From assembly GCF_011065935.2 (NCBI RefSeq), contig NZ_JAAMNH020000001.1:951001-1015000 (forward strand): a DNA stretch of 64,000 nt, read 5' to 3'. Source of the stretch: Clostridium estertheticum. GTDB lineage: Bacteria; Bacillota; Clostridia; Clostridiales; Clostridiaceae. A program made the translations under genes and the position numbers. Below are positions 27,528 to 37,579 of the stretch, in pieces. The stretch's first letter is position 1, and the number at the start of each line of letters is the position of its first letter. Below the pieces are notes generated by a model. It saw only the letters and a program-made list of their open reading frames with translations, was not told the DNA's origin and made no database searches.

Positions 27528-28358
27528 TTAAATAGAGATTTCAACTTCAACTAAAATTTCAGTTAAATAATTGTCGTAGCCTTTTACTGTTACTTCATCT
27601 AAAAGAAATTCTTCATAAGAATATTTTCCTATAGCTATATTAGAGTTTTTTAAAAATTGTAGTATTTTATTATAGGTTTTGTCGATAGTGTTATAGTCTC
27701 CCTCGTGATACGCTACACAATAGAGTCCTTTTGGTTTAGTAAAAGTAAAAGGAATATCATTATTAGAATATAGCTTTGTATAAAAAAAGGAATAATTTTC
27801 AGCTACTCCTTTTAATATATTCTCCTTACTAATCATCGCTCCAATAGAATGTCCAGCATTAAGATTATTTAAAGTGCAATAATTCATATGCTCTGATACA
27901 ATTTTAAAATAATCTTTATGGCTTACATTTTCAATTGAATTACTAAGAACTAGATATTCCTCATCAAAATATTCTAAACTAATCTTAGAATAATCTATTA
28001 TACACGCGTTTTCTGTTATAGAAATTTTTGTTTCCATAAGTTTACGTATTCTTTTTAGATTTTCTATTTCAATATCTATATGCAATACTTTCTTTTTAAA
28101 TAACTCAATTAATGTACTGGGACTCCTATTATCAAGATAAGCTTTAATCTCTTTCAAAGACATATTTGTTTCTTTTAAAATAGTAATGACATTAAAAACA
28201 TCAAATTGTTGATAGGAATAATATCTATATCCGTTATCATCTCTTATTTCAGGGGAAAAAATGCCAATATCATCGTAATGGAAAAGAGTTTGTTTCTTTA
28301 CATTACATAACTTCGCAAAATCTCCAGTATTAAAATATTTATTAAATTCTTCATTCAT
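27528..28358 (-). CDS. MerR-family regulator with GyrI-like effector domain
   Basis: A 276-residue regulator: MerR winged helix (YFNTGDFAKLCNVKKQTLFH, NGYRYYSYQQFDVF), a dimerisation helix (about 80-120) and a C-terminal GyrI-like domain (about 125-275). This is the BmrR plan, in which a cationic or hydrophobic drug binds the C-terminal domain and the protein untwists its promoter. It is divergent from the ABC exporter pair, and a 19-bp-spacer promoter with a dyad lies between them. Confidence 0.92.
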   Translation of the reverse strand: MNEEFNKYFNTGDFAKLCNVKKQTLFHYDDIGIFSPEIRDDNGYRYYSYQQFDVFNVITILKETNMSLKEIKAYLDNRSPSTLIELFKKKVLHIDIEIENLKRIRKLMETKISITENACIIDYSKISLEYFDEEYLVLSNSIENVSHKDYFKIVSEHMNYCTLNNLNAGHSIGAMISKENILKGVAENYSFFYTKLYSNNDIPFTFTKPKGLYCVAYHEGDYNTIDKTYNKILQFLKNSNIAIGKYSYEEFLLDEVTVKGYDNYLTEILVEVEISI

Positions 28359-28373
28359 AGCTAATTTCTCCTC

Positions 28374-28404
28374 TTGACTATACGGTAACTGTATACTTTA
28401 TACT
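28374..28404 (+). promoter_or_regulatory. MerR-type promoter and operator of the ABC exporter genes
   Basis: -35 TTGACT (28374-28379) and -10 TATACT (28399-28404) are separated by 19 bases, the overlong spacer that MerR activators correct by DNA distortion. The spacer holds a dyad, TATACGG and CTGTATA around TAA. It reads toward the exporter genes. Confidence 0.85.
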
Positions 28405-28407
28405 TAT

Positions 28408-28436
28408 ATTATAATGTTATTGCAATAATATTTCAA
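28408..28436 (-). promoter_or_regulatory. Promoter of the merR-type regulator gene
   Basis: On the minus strand TTGAAA (28436-28431), 17-base spacer, TATAAT (28413-28408). The MerR dyad lies just downstream of this promoter, so the regulator may also repress itself. Confidence 0.7.
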
Positions 28437-28466
28437 GAATACTTAAAAAAGGAGTAAATAGAAGGA

Positions 28467-30197
28467 ATGAAATTAATATTAAAATATATAAAAAAATATA
28501 AACTGCTTCTAGTACTGAATGTAATATCAATTTTTGGATTTGCATTAGTGGAGCTCGGCATTCCAACAATAATGTCTAGAGTGATTGACAAGGGAATAGC
28601 TAATAAGGATATAGAATATACAAAATATATGGGCATCATAATAGTAGTAATTTCTATAATTGGAGTCATGGGTACAATACTATTAGGATACTGTTCTTCA
28701 AAAATCTCTACTAGTATGATTAGAGATATAAGAAACGATATTTTTAAAAAATCTCAAGAATTTTCACATAGTGAATATAATAAGTTTGGAATATCGTCAA
28801 TGATTACCAGAACAACCAATGATGTTTTTCAATTAGGACAGTTTACAACCACGCTCTTAAGAATAGCATTACTTACACCAGTTATGTTTATTGTAAGTTT
28901 AGTGATGATTATAAGAACGAGCGTGCAGTTGTCTGCGGTATTAGCAATAACGGTACCATTCATAGTGCTTGGGGTAATTATTATAGCTAAGATATCTTAT
29001 CCAATATCAGAAAAACAACAGAAAAAATTAGATAAATTAAATAGGATTTCAAGAGAAAATTTAACTGGAACGAGAGTAATAAGGGCCTTTGGCAATGATG
29101 AGCATGAAAAACAAAGATTTGAAGAAATTAATAATGACTATACAAATATATCTAAGAAGTTATATAAGCTTATGGCAATCTCTCAACCAACTTTCTTTTT
29201 GTTATTGAATTTAGCTATGTTAGCTATCTTTTGGATTTCTAGCAAAATGATAAATTTAGGAACACTACAGGTTGGACAACTGGTAGCGTTTATAGAATAT
29301 TTATTCCATGCAATGTTCTCTATTATGCTTTTTTCAATGGTGTTTATCATGTATCCAAAAGCACAAATTTCAGCTGATAGAATTCAGGAGATATTAGATG
29401 AAGAGCCTATTATTAAAAATCCTAAAGATGGTGTTAAAGATACAGCTATTAAGGGTATTGTAGAGTTTGATAATGTTACCTTTACTTATCCAGATGGAGA
29501 AGTCCCGGTTTTAAGAGATATATCCTTTACAGCAGTAAAAGGAGAAAAAGTAGCATTTATAGGAAGTACAGGCTGTGGGAAAAGTACATTAATTAATTTA
29601 ATTCCAAGATTTTACGATGTTACAGAAGGTAGCATAAAGATAGATGGAGTAGATGTAAGAGATTATGATTTAAAGGCACTACGTGGAAAAATGGGATTTA
29701 TACCTCAGAAGACTTTGTTGTTTACTGGTAGTATAGGCACTAATATTAAATTTGGTAAAAATAATGCAGATAAAAGGGAGCTTGAACATTCTGCTAAGGT
29801 AGCTCAGGCTTATGACTTTATTAATAGTAAACCTAAAAAATTTAAAGAAATAATAAGTGAAGGTGGATCTAATATGTCAGGAGGGCAGAAGCAAAGATTA
29901 TCTATTGCAAGAGCATTAGTTAGAAAACCTGAAATTTATATTTTTGATGATAGCTTTTCCGCTCTAGATTTTAAAACAGATGCAATTCTTAGAGAAAAGT
30001 TAAAGGACGAAACTAGAGAGTCCGTATTTTTAATAGTTGCACAGAGGATAGGGTCTATAATTGATGCTAATAAAATTATAGTATTGAATGAAGGAGAGAT
30101 AGTAGGAATAGGAACCCATAAAGAATTACTAAAAACCTGTGAAATCTATTATGAAATTGCATCATCTCAACTTACAAAGGAGGAACTGGAACAATGA
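28467..30197 (+). CDS. ABC exporter half-transporter, degenerate-site subunit
   Basis: A 576-residue type IV exporter: six membrane segments (to about 300) then an ATPase domain. Walker A GSTGCGKST (about 367-375) and signature MSGGQKQR are intact. The Walker B region reads IYIFDDSFSALD (Asp in place of catalytic Glu) and the switch His is Gln (VAQRIGSI). It is co-transcribed with the next gene, overlapping by 4 bases. In the heterodimer its own catalytic residues would make the inactive site. Confidence 0.94.
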   Translation: MKLILKYIKKYKLLLVLNVISIFGFALVELGIPTIMSRVIDKGIANKDIEYTKYMGIIIVVISIIGVMGTILLGYCSSKISTSMIRDIRNDIFKKSQEFSHSEYNKFGISSMITRTTNDVFQLGQFTTTLLRIALLTPVMFIVSLVMIIRTSVQLSAVLAITVPFIVLGVIIIAKISYPISEKQQKKLDKLNRISRENLTGTRVIRAFGNDEHEKQRFEEINNDYTNISKKLYKLMAISQPTFFLLLNLAMLAIFWISSKMINLGTLQVGQLVAFIEYLFHAMFSIMLFSMVFIMYPKAQISADRIQEILDEEPIIKNPKDGVKDTAIKGIVEFDNVTFTYPDGEVPVLRDISFTAVKGEKVAFIGSTGCGKSTLINLIPRFYDVTEGSIKIDGVDVRDYDLKALRGKMGFIPQKTLLFTGSIGTNIKFGKNNADKRELEHSAKVAQAYDFINSKPKKFKEIISEGGSNMSGGQKQRLSIARALVRKPEIYIFDDSFSALDFKTDAILREKLKDETRESVFLIVAQRIGSIIDANKIIVLNEGEIVGIGTHKELLKTCEIYYEIASSQLTKEELEQ

Positions 30198-31975
30198 AAA
30201 AGTTAAAGGATACTATAAGAAGAATATCTCCTTTTGTAAAAGTATATAGAACCATATTTATTGCTGCAATTTTATTTATAGTTGTAGCTGCTACCTTTAC
30301 GGCTATTGCTCCAAAAATAGAAGGATTAATTACAACTAGTCTTGCCAAAGATGTTATGAATATAGCAAAAGGTGCAAAAGGAGCTTCAGTTAACTTTAAT
30401 TATATTTTAAGAGTATTAGGAGTATTGGCTTTTATCTATGTATTTGGAACATTATCCACATATTTAGCAAATTTATTATTAACTAATGCTATTCAAAATA
30501 CTATGAAAGATTTAAGAAACGCTGTTCAAAGTAAAATTAGAAAATTACCTATAAGTTATTTTGATAAAAATAGCTATGGGGATGTGATGAGCCGTATAAC
30601 AAATGATATAGATGCTATTTCAAATGCACTTCAACAGAGTTTTAGCCAAGTTATAAATTCAATATTGTCACTAACTCTAGCTATTGCGATGATGTTTACA
30701 ATTAATACAAGACTTGCATTTTTAGCCATACTTATAATACCTATAAGCTATTTAGTGTTAAAATATATAGTTAGTAAATCACAAAATCTATTTTATAAGC
30801 AGCAAAGTGCTTTGGGGAAATTGAATGGTAAAGTGCAAGAAATATATACTGGCTTTAATGAAATAAAACTATATGGAAAGCAAGAAGATGCTATAAAAGA
30901 TTTTGAAAATATTAATGAAGAACTTTTTAATACCGGATTTAAGGCGCAATTTATATCAAGTATAATGTCTCCATTAGTTTCATTAGTAAGCTATTTAGGA
31001 GTTGCAGTTATTGGAATTCTTGGCGCAATATATGCTATAAATGGAATAATGACAGTGGGTAATCTTCAAGCGTCTATTCGTTATATTTGGCAAATAAATC
31101 AACCGATTTCTCAAGTAACACAATTATCTGCTGCAATACAATCAGCCTTTGCAGCAATTGAACGTGTATTTGAAATATTAGATGAAAAGGAGGAAATTCC
31201 AGATAAAGTTGATTTTATAAAATTAGAAGATCCGATTGGAAATGTTACTTTCGAGCATGTCAAATTTGGATATAATGATGATGAGATTTTAATTGAGGAC
31301 TTAAGTGCAGAGATAAAAAGTGGTCAGATGATTGCTATAGTAGGTCCAACAGGAGCAGGTAAAACAACATTAATAAATTTATTAATGAGATTTTACGATA
31401 TTCAAGGGGGAGCTATAAAGATAGATGGAGTGGATACTAGAGATATGAAACGTAAAGATTTACGTTCTATATTCGGTATGGTTCTTCAGGATACTTGGCT
31501 ATATAATGGAACAATTTATGAAAATATTGAGTATGGTAGATTTGGAGCTAGCAAGGAAGAAATTATTGAAGCAGCTAAAATAGCTAACGTACATCACTTT
31601 ATTAAAACTCTTCCAGATGGGTACAACATGTTTCTGAATGAAGAGGCTTCTAACATATCTCAAGGAGAGAAACAACTTTTGACTATAGCAAGAGCTATAA
31701 TATCAAATCCTGCAATATTAATATTAGATGAAGCAACTAGTTCAGTTGACACTAGATTAGAAATATTACTTCAAAAAGCTATGAGGAATATAATGAAAGG
31801 AAGAACTAGCTTTGTTATTGCACATAGACTTTCAACTATTCGTAATGCGGATTTAATATTAGTTATAGATCAAGGAGATATTATAGAACAGGGAACCCAT
31901 AATGAGTTAATGAAAAAGGGTGGTTTCTATGAAAAACTTTATAATAGTCAATTTGGGAATCAGGTAGCAAATTGA
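30194..31975 (+). CDS. ABC exporter half-transporter, catalytic-site subunit
   Basis: A 593-residue partner: six membrane segments, Walker A GPTGAGKTT, Walker B ILILDEATSSVD with Glu, and switch His in VIAHRLSTI are canonical. The signature is degenerate (ISQGEKQLL). This complements the upstream protein: one working and one degenerate ATP site, as in BmrCD/TM287-288-type multidrug exporters. Control by a BmrR-like regulator supports export of drugs or toxic lipophilic compounds. Confidence 0.94.
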   Translation: MKKLKDTIRRISPFVKVYRTIFIAAILFIVVAATFTAIAPKIEGLITTSLAKDVMNIAKGAKGASVNFNYILRVLGVLAFIYVFGTLSTYLANLLLTNAIQNTMKDLRNAVQSKIRKLPISYFDKNSYGDVMSRITNDIDAISNALQQSFSQVINSILSLTLAIAMMFTINTRLAFLAILIIPISYLVLKYIVSKSQNLFYKQQSALGKLNGKVQEIYTGFNEIKLYGKQEDAIKDFENINEELFNTGFKAQFISSIMSPLVSLVSYLGVAVIGILGAIYAINGIMTVGNLQASIRYIWQINQPISQVTQLSAAIQSAFAAIERVFEILDEKEEIPDKVDFIKLEDPIGNVTFEHVKFGYNDDEILIEDLSAEIKSGQMIAIVGPTGAGKTTLINLLMRFYDIQGGAIKIDGVDTRDMKRKDLRSIFGMVLQDTWLYNGTIYENIEYGRFGASKEEIIEAAKIANVHHFIKTLPDGYNMFLNEEASNISQGEKQLLTIARAIISNPAILILDEATSSVDTRLEILLQKAMRNIMKGRTSFVIAHRLSTIRNADLILVIDQGDIIEQGTHNELMKKGGFYEKLYNSQFGNQVAN

Positions 31976-32035
31976 ATTAGAAATGCTAGGTTTATTAAAA
32001 AAAATTTCTACTTATGTCGGAACATTTATATTAGG

Positions 32036-32067
32036 CGTCACAAACAATAAAAGTTTGTGACGTTTTT
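32036..32067 (+). terminator. Terminator of the ABC exporter operon
   Basis: A perfect 10-bp stem (32036-32045 with 32053-32062), 7-base loop, then five T. It lies 60 bases after the stop codon. Confidence 0.93.
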
Positions 32068-32373
32068 ACTACGCAGCAAAGAACAATGCATCTATTATCC
32101 TAGTTGATAGAACTTTGACCCATAGTCAAATGACATACTTACAAAGTAAAAAATTTAGATATGAATGTTTAGAAAATCTTTAGAATTAACACAACATTAT
32201 CTTTAAAGGTTAAGAGTATTATAAAGACATGAAACCGAAAGGGATGATGAAAATGCATTAATTCAGGTAAAGAGCCAGGTATTACAATACTAGAAAAAGA
32301 GCCTAGAGCTAGAACTAATTTTATACGTTAATATCAAAAGAGCAACACCACAATTATTTATATAATATAGCAA
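32068..32373. other. Intergenic region without recognisable gene
   Basis: 306 bases between two terminators. Short open stretches exist (for example one reading EPGITILEKEPRARTNFIR near 32270-32330) but none has a ribosome site or a family I recognise. Confidence 0.4.
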
Positions 32374-32414
32374 AATCACTATAGCGGCTTAAAATCTAAG
32401 TTGCTATAGTGATT
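32374..32414 (-). terminator. Terminator of the carbohydrate operon
   Basis: A perfect 12-bp stem (32374-32385 with 32403-32414) and 17-base loop. On the minus strand it ends in GATTTTG. It lies 27 bases after the LacI-type gene. Confidence 0.75.
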
Positions 32415-32440
32415 ATATTTACTGTCAACAAAATATTCGA

Positions 32441-33439
32441 TTATAGTTTTTTGCAGCTATCTCTAAGTATCAATTCTGTAGGTATTACAATTATTTTACT
32501 AATTTTTCTTTCGTATTTAATTCTTTCAACCAAAAGATCAACTGCTGTTTCTCCCATAAAATTAATATAGATTTTTATAGTTGTCAAAGCTGGAACTATA
32601 AATTGAGCAGTAGGGATATCATTACAGCCTACTATACTGATATCCTCAGGAATGCTAAGCCCCTTCTCCATTATAGCTTTGTATGCACCTATTGCCATTG
32701 AATCATTTGCTATGAAAAAGGCACTAGGATATTTCCCCGTATCCAAAATATCCTTCATGAGCTCATATCCACTAATTGGTGTAAATCTCCCTACCCTTAT
32801 AAATTCTTCATTAAGAAAGCCAAATTCACTCATATACTTACGATACCAAGACTCTCTATAATCAGGCAAATGGATGTTTTCTCCAATGAGGTAATCTTCT
32901 CCGCCAATGTACCCTATCTCTTTATGACCAAGAGAAATTAAATAATCAAGCACCTTTTTAACTACTTTACCCATATTTATTACTACACTATCAAAGGCTT
33001 CATCCTGTGGATTACTGTCCACAAAAACTATGTTGCCATTCATATCTTTAAAGTTCTTAATTTCCTCAGTGGTAAAACTCCCTACAGCCAGTATTCCATC
33101 CACTTTATTTAATCGCTCATCAAACAGCCTGTCCTTCGAAATTACTATATATTCTATATTCTCTTCTCTTAAGCTTTTTTCAATAGAAAGTCTTATAGAA
33201 AAATAATACGGATCATCCAATTCTTCTTGTTCTGAATACCCTTTTACGATACATACTTGACAGATTTGTTTTTTGCTTCTTCTTTCCCTAGTAGTAACAT
33301 ACTCTAGTTCCTGAGCAATTGCAAAAATCTTTTTTCTTGTAGCTTCTGATGCATTCAGTGATTCATCATAATTTAAAACCCTGGATACCGTAGCCGTGGA
33401 TACCTCGGCCATCTCAGCTATTTCTTTTATTGTAGCCAT
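32441..33439 (-). CDS. LacI-family transcriptional regulator
   Basis: A 332-residue repressor: N-terminal LacI helix-turn-helix (MATIKEIAEMAEVSTATVSR and VLNY, residues 1-24), then a periplasmic-binding-protein-like sugar domain with DGILAVGSF, IGYIGGED, AFFIANDSMAIGAYKA and ISIVGCNDI. It is the last gene of the beta-galactosidase/importer operon, so it probably controls this operon and senses an intracellular sugar released from the imported glycan. GGGGGG lies about 8 bases upstream of the ATG. Confidence 0.94.
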   Translation of the reverse strand: MATIKEIAEMAEVSTATVSRVLNYDESLNASEATRKKIFAIAQELEYVTTRERRSKKQICQVCIVKGYSEQEELDDPYYFSIRLSIEKSLREENIEYIVISKDRLFDERLNKVDGILAVGSFTTEEIKNFKDMNGNIVFVDSNPQDEAFDSVVINMGKVVKKVLDYLISLGHKEIGYIGGEDYLIGENIHLPDYRESWYRKYMSEFGFLNEEFIRVGRFTPISGYELMKDILDTGKYPSAFFIANDSMAIGAYKAIMEKGLSIPEDISIVGCNDIPTAQFIVPALTTIKIYINFMGETAVDLLVERIKYERKISKIIVIPTELILRDSCKKL

Positions 33440-33454
33440 TTTAAGTCAGCCCCC

Positions 33455-35623
33455 CTATAAGTAATCTTTATAAAGTAGATATATCATCCCTGCTGACCAG
33501 CTGAAGTTTGTGCAGTGAAGTCCCTCACCATTTTCCGGATTATAATTTTCTCTGAAGACCTTGCCATCTTCCATGATTCCTTCAGCATTATTTACTAATT
33601 TCTTAGCGAGCCTTACAGCATCATCTTTATATCCATAATTGTTTAAACCTTCTATTGCGAAATATGCCTGATCAAGCCAAACTGGTCCTCTCCAGTATTT
33701 TACTACATTATACCTTGTATTGTCCATTGAAGCTGTAGGAAATGGAACCTTTGTGTTAAACTTTTTTTCATCAGTTATGATATTTTTAATTTTCTGTGCC
33801 TGTTCATCTGATGCAGCGCCTGCCCAAAGAGGAATCAGACCTTCTACTCCCTTTCCTCTTTCAATAAGAGGTTTTTTGCTTTGAATATCTATATCATAAA
33901 AGAAACCAGTTTCCTTATCAAACATATTTTTTTGTATGAAGTTTTTAACATATGTTGATTCTTTTTCATACTTTTGCTTATCTTCATCTATATTTAAAAC
34001 CTCTGCCATTCTGGTAAGATAGTTCTTTTCAGCATAAAGGTATGAATTTAAATCAACTGACTCCTGATTAATGGAGTATCCTATAACTTTTCCATTCTTA
34101 TCTTTATTTTGAAGAACCTCTACTCCATAATCAGTATCAAATCTAACAGCATTATCCATTCCACTTTCCCAAGCTGCTGCCTGAATAATTTGCTCTTCAT
34201 CACTGTTTAGATTATCAACTGTAGCGCCATATTCAGCTATACCATTTTTATCATTATCTCTGGAGATGTACCACCACTCATGATATTTTACAAGTTTTGG
34301 ATACATTTCCTTCAGAAATTCCTTATCTTTTGTTGACTCATAAACCTTCCAAACTGACCATGCTGCAAGAGGAGGTTTTGAGTTCCTTTCATTCCAGTTT
34401 CCACCCTTTTCTCCTGGGTAGTTATTGCCATTCTTATTGTAGAATATAGCATCAATTATCATTCCATCTTCTCTTTGATAATCAAACATTGCCCTTATAT
34501 TATCCTTTGCAAGTTCAGGTGCGAAGCAAGTTACTGCTGCAGCTTGCTTCCATGAATCCCAAGCCCATATACCATTAAACCAGCTGTAGGACATTGAAGG
34601 AGTTATACCATCTCGTTTTATTTCTCCGCCTGGACTTCTCCAGTTGGTTATCAGGGTTTCTACTACTTTTACTGCAACTTTATCATATTTATGATTCTTT
34701 CCCTTAAGAGCGGCTGAAAGGTAACCATCCCATCGAATCTGATTTTCTTTAATATAGCTTGATGGGTCTTTTAGGATTTTTTCTATTTTACTATTTTCTT
34801 TATTTTTTTCATCCTTTGTAAAAGTATATGTATTAGTAGTATTCATAACATATTCCATTTTGGGTTTTATAGACATATTCTCAGCAACCTCAATTGTATA
34901 ACCGCTTCCCTTAACACAGGTTTTTACTTCAAAGGGATACCTAATCTCATATTCCATTTCCTGTGAAGTAAAGGCACTCCATGTCCAGTTTATATCTGGA
35001 AACTTAACCTTTACGCCCTTATTAAGGGCTTCTATCCGCATATCTATTGATTCATTACTATTTTTTTGTTGATACTTTAATAACTCTCCATCCCAAACTA
35101 GCTTCAAATCAAGCTTCTTTTCAGTTTTATTTTTAATTTTAGTAGTAACAAGTGCTGTTCTATTTGTAACAAATCTCAGTTCAAGACTTAGTTTAAAGTC
35201 CTCCATATCATATTCCTGCACAAGAAGTCCAGGATAATATGATAAATCAGGATTTTTACAATTTGATAGCTTTATTTCATTTCCATCCTTAGAATTATAT
35301 ATTTTAATACGATTAAAACATTTACTAATCCATATTCCGTACTCCTCTGCAATATATAATGGTCCAGTAAAACCTCCATAATACTCCCTATCCTTTATAC
35401 CTGGAAGATGGTAGGCGTGCCATGCACCCATATCAGAAAATGGATTTATCTCGTAATTATCATTAGGCTTTGCTTTACTAGGAAGACCTGTTACATCAAT
35501 AAGATTCTTAAATTGATATCTTTTACCTTCTGACTTTATAGAGGCTTTGGTACAGGATGTGATATTAGATGTTATAAATAAGCATGAAGTTAACGCTACA
35601 ATTACTTTTTTTGATAGTTTCAT
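33455..35623 (-). CDS. Secreted GH63-like glycosidase lipoprotein
   Basis: A 722-residue protein with a lipoprotein signal (lipobox ITSC, Cys near 24), a beta-rich N-terminal domain, then an (alpha/alpha)6 catalytic barrel of the MGH1/GH63 type. Recognisable stretches are NGIWAWDSWKQA, FDYQREDGMIID, WESGMDNAVRFD, RGPVWLDQAYFAIEG and LHCTNFSWSAGMIY. GH63 enzymes such as E. coli YgjK cleave alpha-glucosidic links. Anchored outside the cell, it would trim oligosaccharides before uptake by the adjacent importer. Specificity cannot be read from sequence. Confidence 0.88.
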   Translation of the reverse strand: MKLSKKVIVALTSCLFITSNITSCTKASIKSEGKRYQFKNLIDVTGLPSKAKPNDNYEINPFSDMGAWHAYHLPGIKDREYYGGFTGPLYIAEEYGIWISKCFNRIKIYNSKDGNEIKLSNCKNPDLSYYPGLLVQEYDMEDFKLSLELRFVTNRTALVTTKIKNKTEKKLDLKLVWDGELLKYQQKNSNESIDMRIEALNKGVKVKFPDINWTWSAFTSQEMEYEIRYPFEVKTCVKGSGYTIEVAENMSIKPKMEYVMNTTNTYTFTKDEKNKENSKIEKILKDPSSYIKENQIRWDGYLSAALKGKNHKYDKVAVKVVETLITNWRSPGGEIKRDGITPSMSYSWFNGIWAWDSWKQAAAVTCFAPELAKDNIRAMFDYQREDGMIIDAIFYNKNGNNYPGEKGGNWNERNSKPPLAAWSVWKVYESTKDKEFLKEMYPKLVKYHEWWYISRDNDKNGIAEYGATVDNLNSDEEQIIQAAAWESGMDNAVRFDTDYGVEVLQNKDKNGKVIGYSINQESVDLNSYLYAEKNYLTRMAEVLNIDEDKQKYEKESTYVKNFIQKNMFDKETGFFYDIDIQSKKPLIERGKGVEGLIPLWAGAASDEQAQKIKNIITDEKKFNTKVPFPTASMDNTRYNVVKYWRGPVWLDQAYFAIEGLNNYGYKDDAVRLAKKLVNNAEGIMEDGKVFRENYNPENGEGLHCTNFSWSAGMIYLLYKDYL

Positions 35624-35692
35624 ATTAAAACCTCCATATAAAGCATTGATTCATTCTTTCAAATAATACTCAATTAAATCATCCCACTTTAC

Positions 35693-36586
35693 TTACTCTT
35701 TTAGTGAACCTATCATAGCACCCTTTACAAAGTGCTTTTGAATGAATGGGTAAATACACAATATTGGTATTGTTGAAACAATTATAGTACTATACTTAAT
35801 TAATGCTTTATAGGCATCTGCTTGAATAAATTGTGCTGAAGACTTAGGCAAATTCATCATTTCTCTCATATCATTTGAAATAAGAATTTGTCTTAAAATT
35901 AGTTGTAGTGGGTATTTGGATTTATCTGATAAGAAAATCATTGCATTAAACCAGGAATTCCAGTATCCAACAGCATAAAACAAAGCTATAACTGCAATAG
36001 CTGCCTTGGAAAGAGGTATGATTATTTTGAATAATATTGTAAAATCATTTGCTCCATCTATTTTAGCAGACTCAATAAGACTTTCTGGTACACTTCGGAA
36101 GGCTGTCCTAAGTACAATAAGGTTCCATACAGATATAGCTGATGGAAATATGAGAGCCCATCTTGAATCCATTAATCCAAGTCTTTGAACCTGTAAAAAG
36201 AATGGGATTAGTCCACCACTAAAGAACATTGTTATTGTAACCATCAACATCAGCGGCTTACCAAATAACAAATTTCTTCTTGAAAGCACATATGCTGCCA
36301 AGCAGGTCATGAATACACTGAATACAGTTCCAACTACAAGATAAAAACCTGTATTTAAAAATCCAGTCATAATACTTGGGTTTTTAAATACAAGGGCATA
36401 TCCTTGGAGAGTAAATCCAAGCGGTTTAAATAAAGGCCCTTTATGCTGCATTAATTTATACGGATCACTTAAGGAAGCAAACAGAACATATAAAAGAGGA
36501 TAGGAACATAGAAACATAAGTAAACTCATCATTATTACATTAAACGCATCAAAGATCTTTTCACCAATACTTCTTTTAACAACCAT
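35693..36586 (-). CDS. ABC sugar importer permease, LplC/MalG type
   Basis: A 297-residue permease with six membrane segments and the EAA loop ESAKIDGANDFTILFKIIIP that contacts the ATPase. Its opening IGEKIFDAFNVIMMSLLMFL is typical of LplC/YtcP proteins. It works with the adjacent LplB-type permease and lipoprotein. No ATPase gene is present in the operon, so a shared MsmX-like ATPase elsewhere is expected. Confidence 0.93.
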   Translation of the reverse strand: MVVKRSIGEKIFDAFNVIMMSLLMFLCSYPLLYVLFASLSDPYKLMQHKGPLFKPLGFTLQGYALVFKNPSIMTGFLNTGFYLVVGTVFSVFMTCLAAYVLSRRNLLFGKPLMLMVTITMFFSGGLIPFFLQVQRLGLMDSRWALIFPSAISVWNLIVLRTAFRSVPESLIESAKIDGANDFTILFKIIIPLSKAAIAVIALFYAVGYWNSWFNAMIFLSDKSKYPLQLILRQILISNDMREMMNLPKSSAQFIQADAYKALIKYSTIIVSTIPILCIYPFIQKHFVKGAMIGSLKE

Positions 36587-36596
36587 TTTATCACCC

Positions 36597-37553
36597 CTAC
36601 CATAAACTTTGATCAGATATTTTTTTACTAATTTTATTGGCAGCTACAAGTAATCCAAATCCTATTACAGATTCAAAAAGGCCAACAGCTGTACTGAGAC
36701 TGTAATCTGCCCCTATAAGTCCTTTTCTATAAACGTAACTTGCTATAACGTCAGAGGTTTCATATGTCATGGGATTGTATAAAAGAATAATTTTCTCAGA
36801 ACCTACACTTAAAAGTCCTCCTATGTTTAGTATGAGCATAATCACAATTGTAGGTGCTATGCTTGGTAATGTTACATACAACATCTGTTTCCATCTTCCC
36901 GCTCCATCTATGGTGGCCGCTTCATATAAAGATTGGTCTATTCCCGAAAGTGCAGCAAGATATATTATGCTATCCCAACCTATACTTTGCCATACTCCTG
37001 AACCTATATAAATACTTCTAAACCATTCAGGTTTTGTAAGCCAGTTAGAAGCTTCAACACCAAAACTAGATAATATGGAATTTATCAGTCCATCAGTGGA
37101 GGTAAAATCTACAATCAAACCACATATTATAACGAGTGAAATAAAATGTGGTAGATAGGTAACTGTCTGTACAAAGCGTTTAAACTTTTCTCTTCTTATT
37201 TCATTTAACAATAGAGATAAAATTATAGCGGATGGAAATCCCCATAGCAATGAATAAAAACTAATAAGTGCTGTATTTTTAAAAGTTCTACCAAAATACA
37301 TACCGCTAAAGAATTCTTTGAAATGTTTTAACCCCACCCAGGGACTATCCAATATTCCAAGCCTTGGACTAAAATCTTTAAATGCTATAACCACTCCATA
37401 CATAGGCATGTAATAAAAAAGTATAAAATATACTACCATTGGTATTGCCATTAAATAAATATATTTATTTATCCTAAAGTCTCTACGTATAGTATTCCAC
37501 ATTTTAGTATTTTTTTTACGAGTTAATTTTCTTCCAATCTTTAATTCACCCAT
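36597..37553 (-). CDS. ABC sugar importer permease, LplB/MalF type
   Basis: A 318-residue permease with six membrane segments, N-terminal basic region, and the EAA loop YEAATIDGAGRWKQMLYVTL. I start at the ATG with AAAAAGGAG 8 bases upstream; an in-frame start 39 bases earlier would place that site inside the coding region. It forms the channel with the LplC-type protein encoded 10 bases downstream. A perfect stem-loop separates it from the binding-protein gene. Confidence 0.93.
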   Translation of the reverse strand: MGELKIGRKLTRKKNTKMWNTIRRDFRINKYIYLMAIPMVVYFILFYYMPMYGVVIAFKDFSPRLGILDSPWVGLKHFKEFFSGMYFGRTFKNTALISFYSLLWGFPSAIILSLLLNEIRREKFKRFVQTVTYLPHFISLVIICGLIVDFTSTDGLINSILSSFGVEASNWLTKPEWFRSIYIGSGVWQSIGWDSIIYLAALSGIDQSLYEAATIDGAGRWKQMLYVTLPSIAPTIVIMLILNIGGLLSVGSEKIILLYNPMTYETSDVIASYVYRKGLIGADYSLSTAVGLFESVIGFGLLVAANKISKKISDQSLW

Positions 37554-37579
37554 AAATACAACTCCTTTTTTAATAAATA

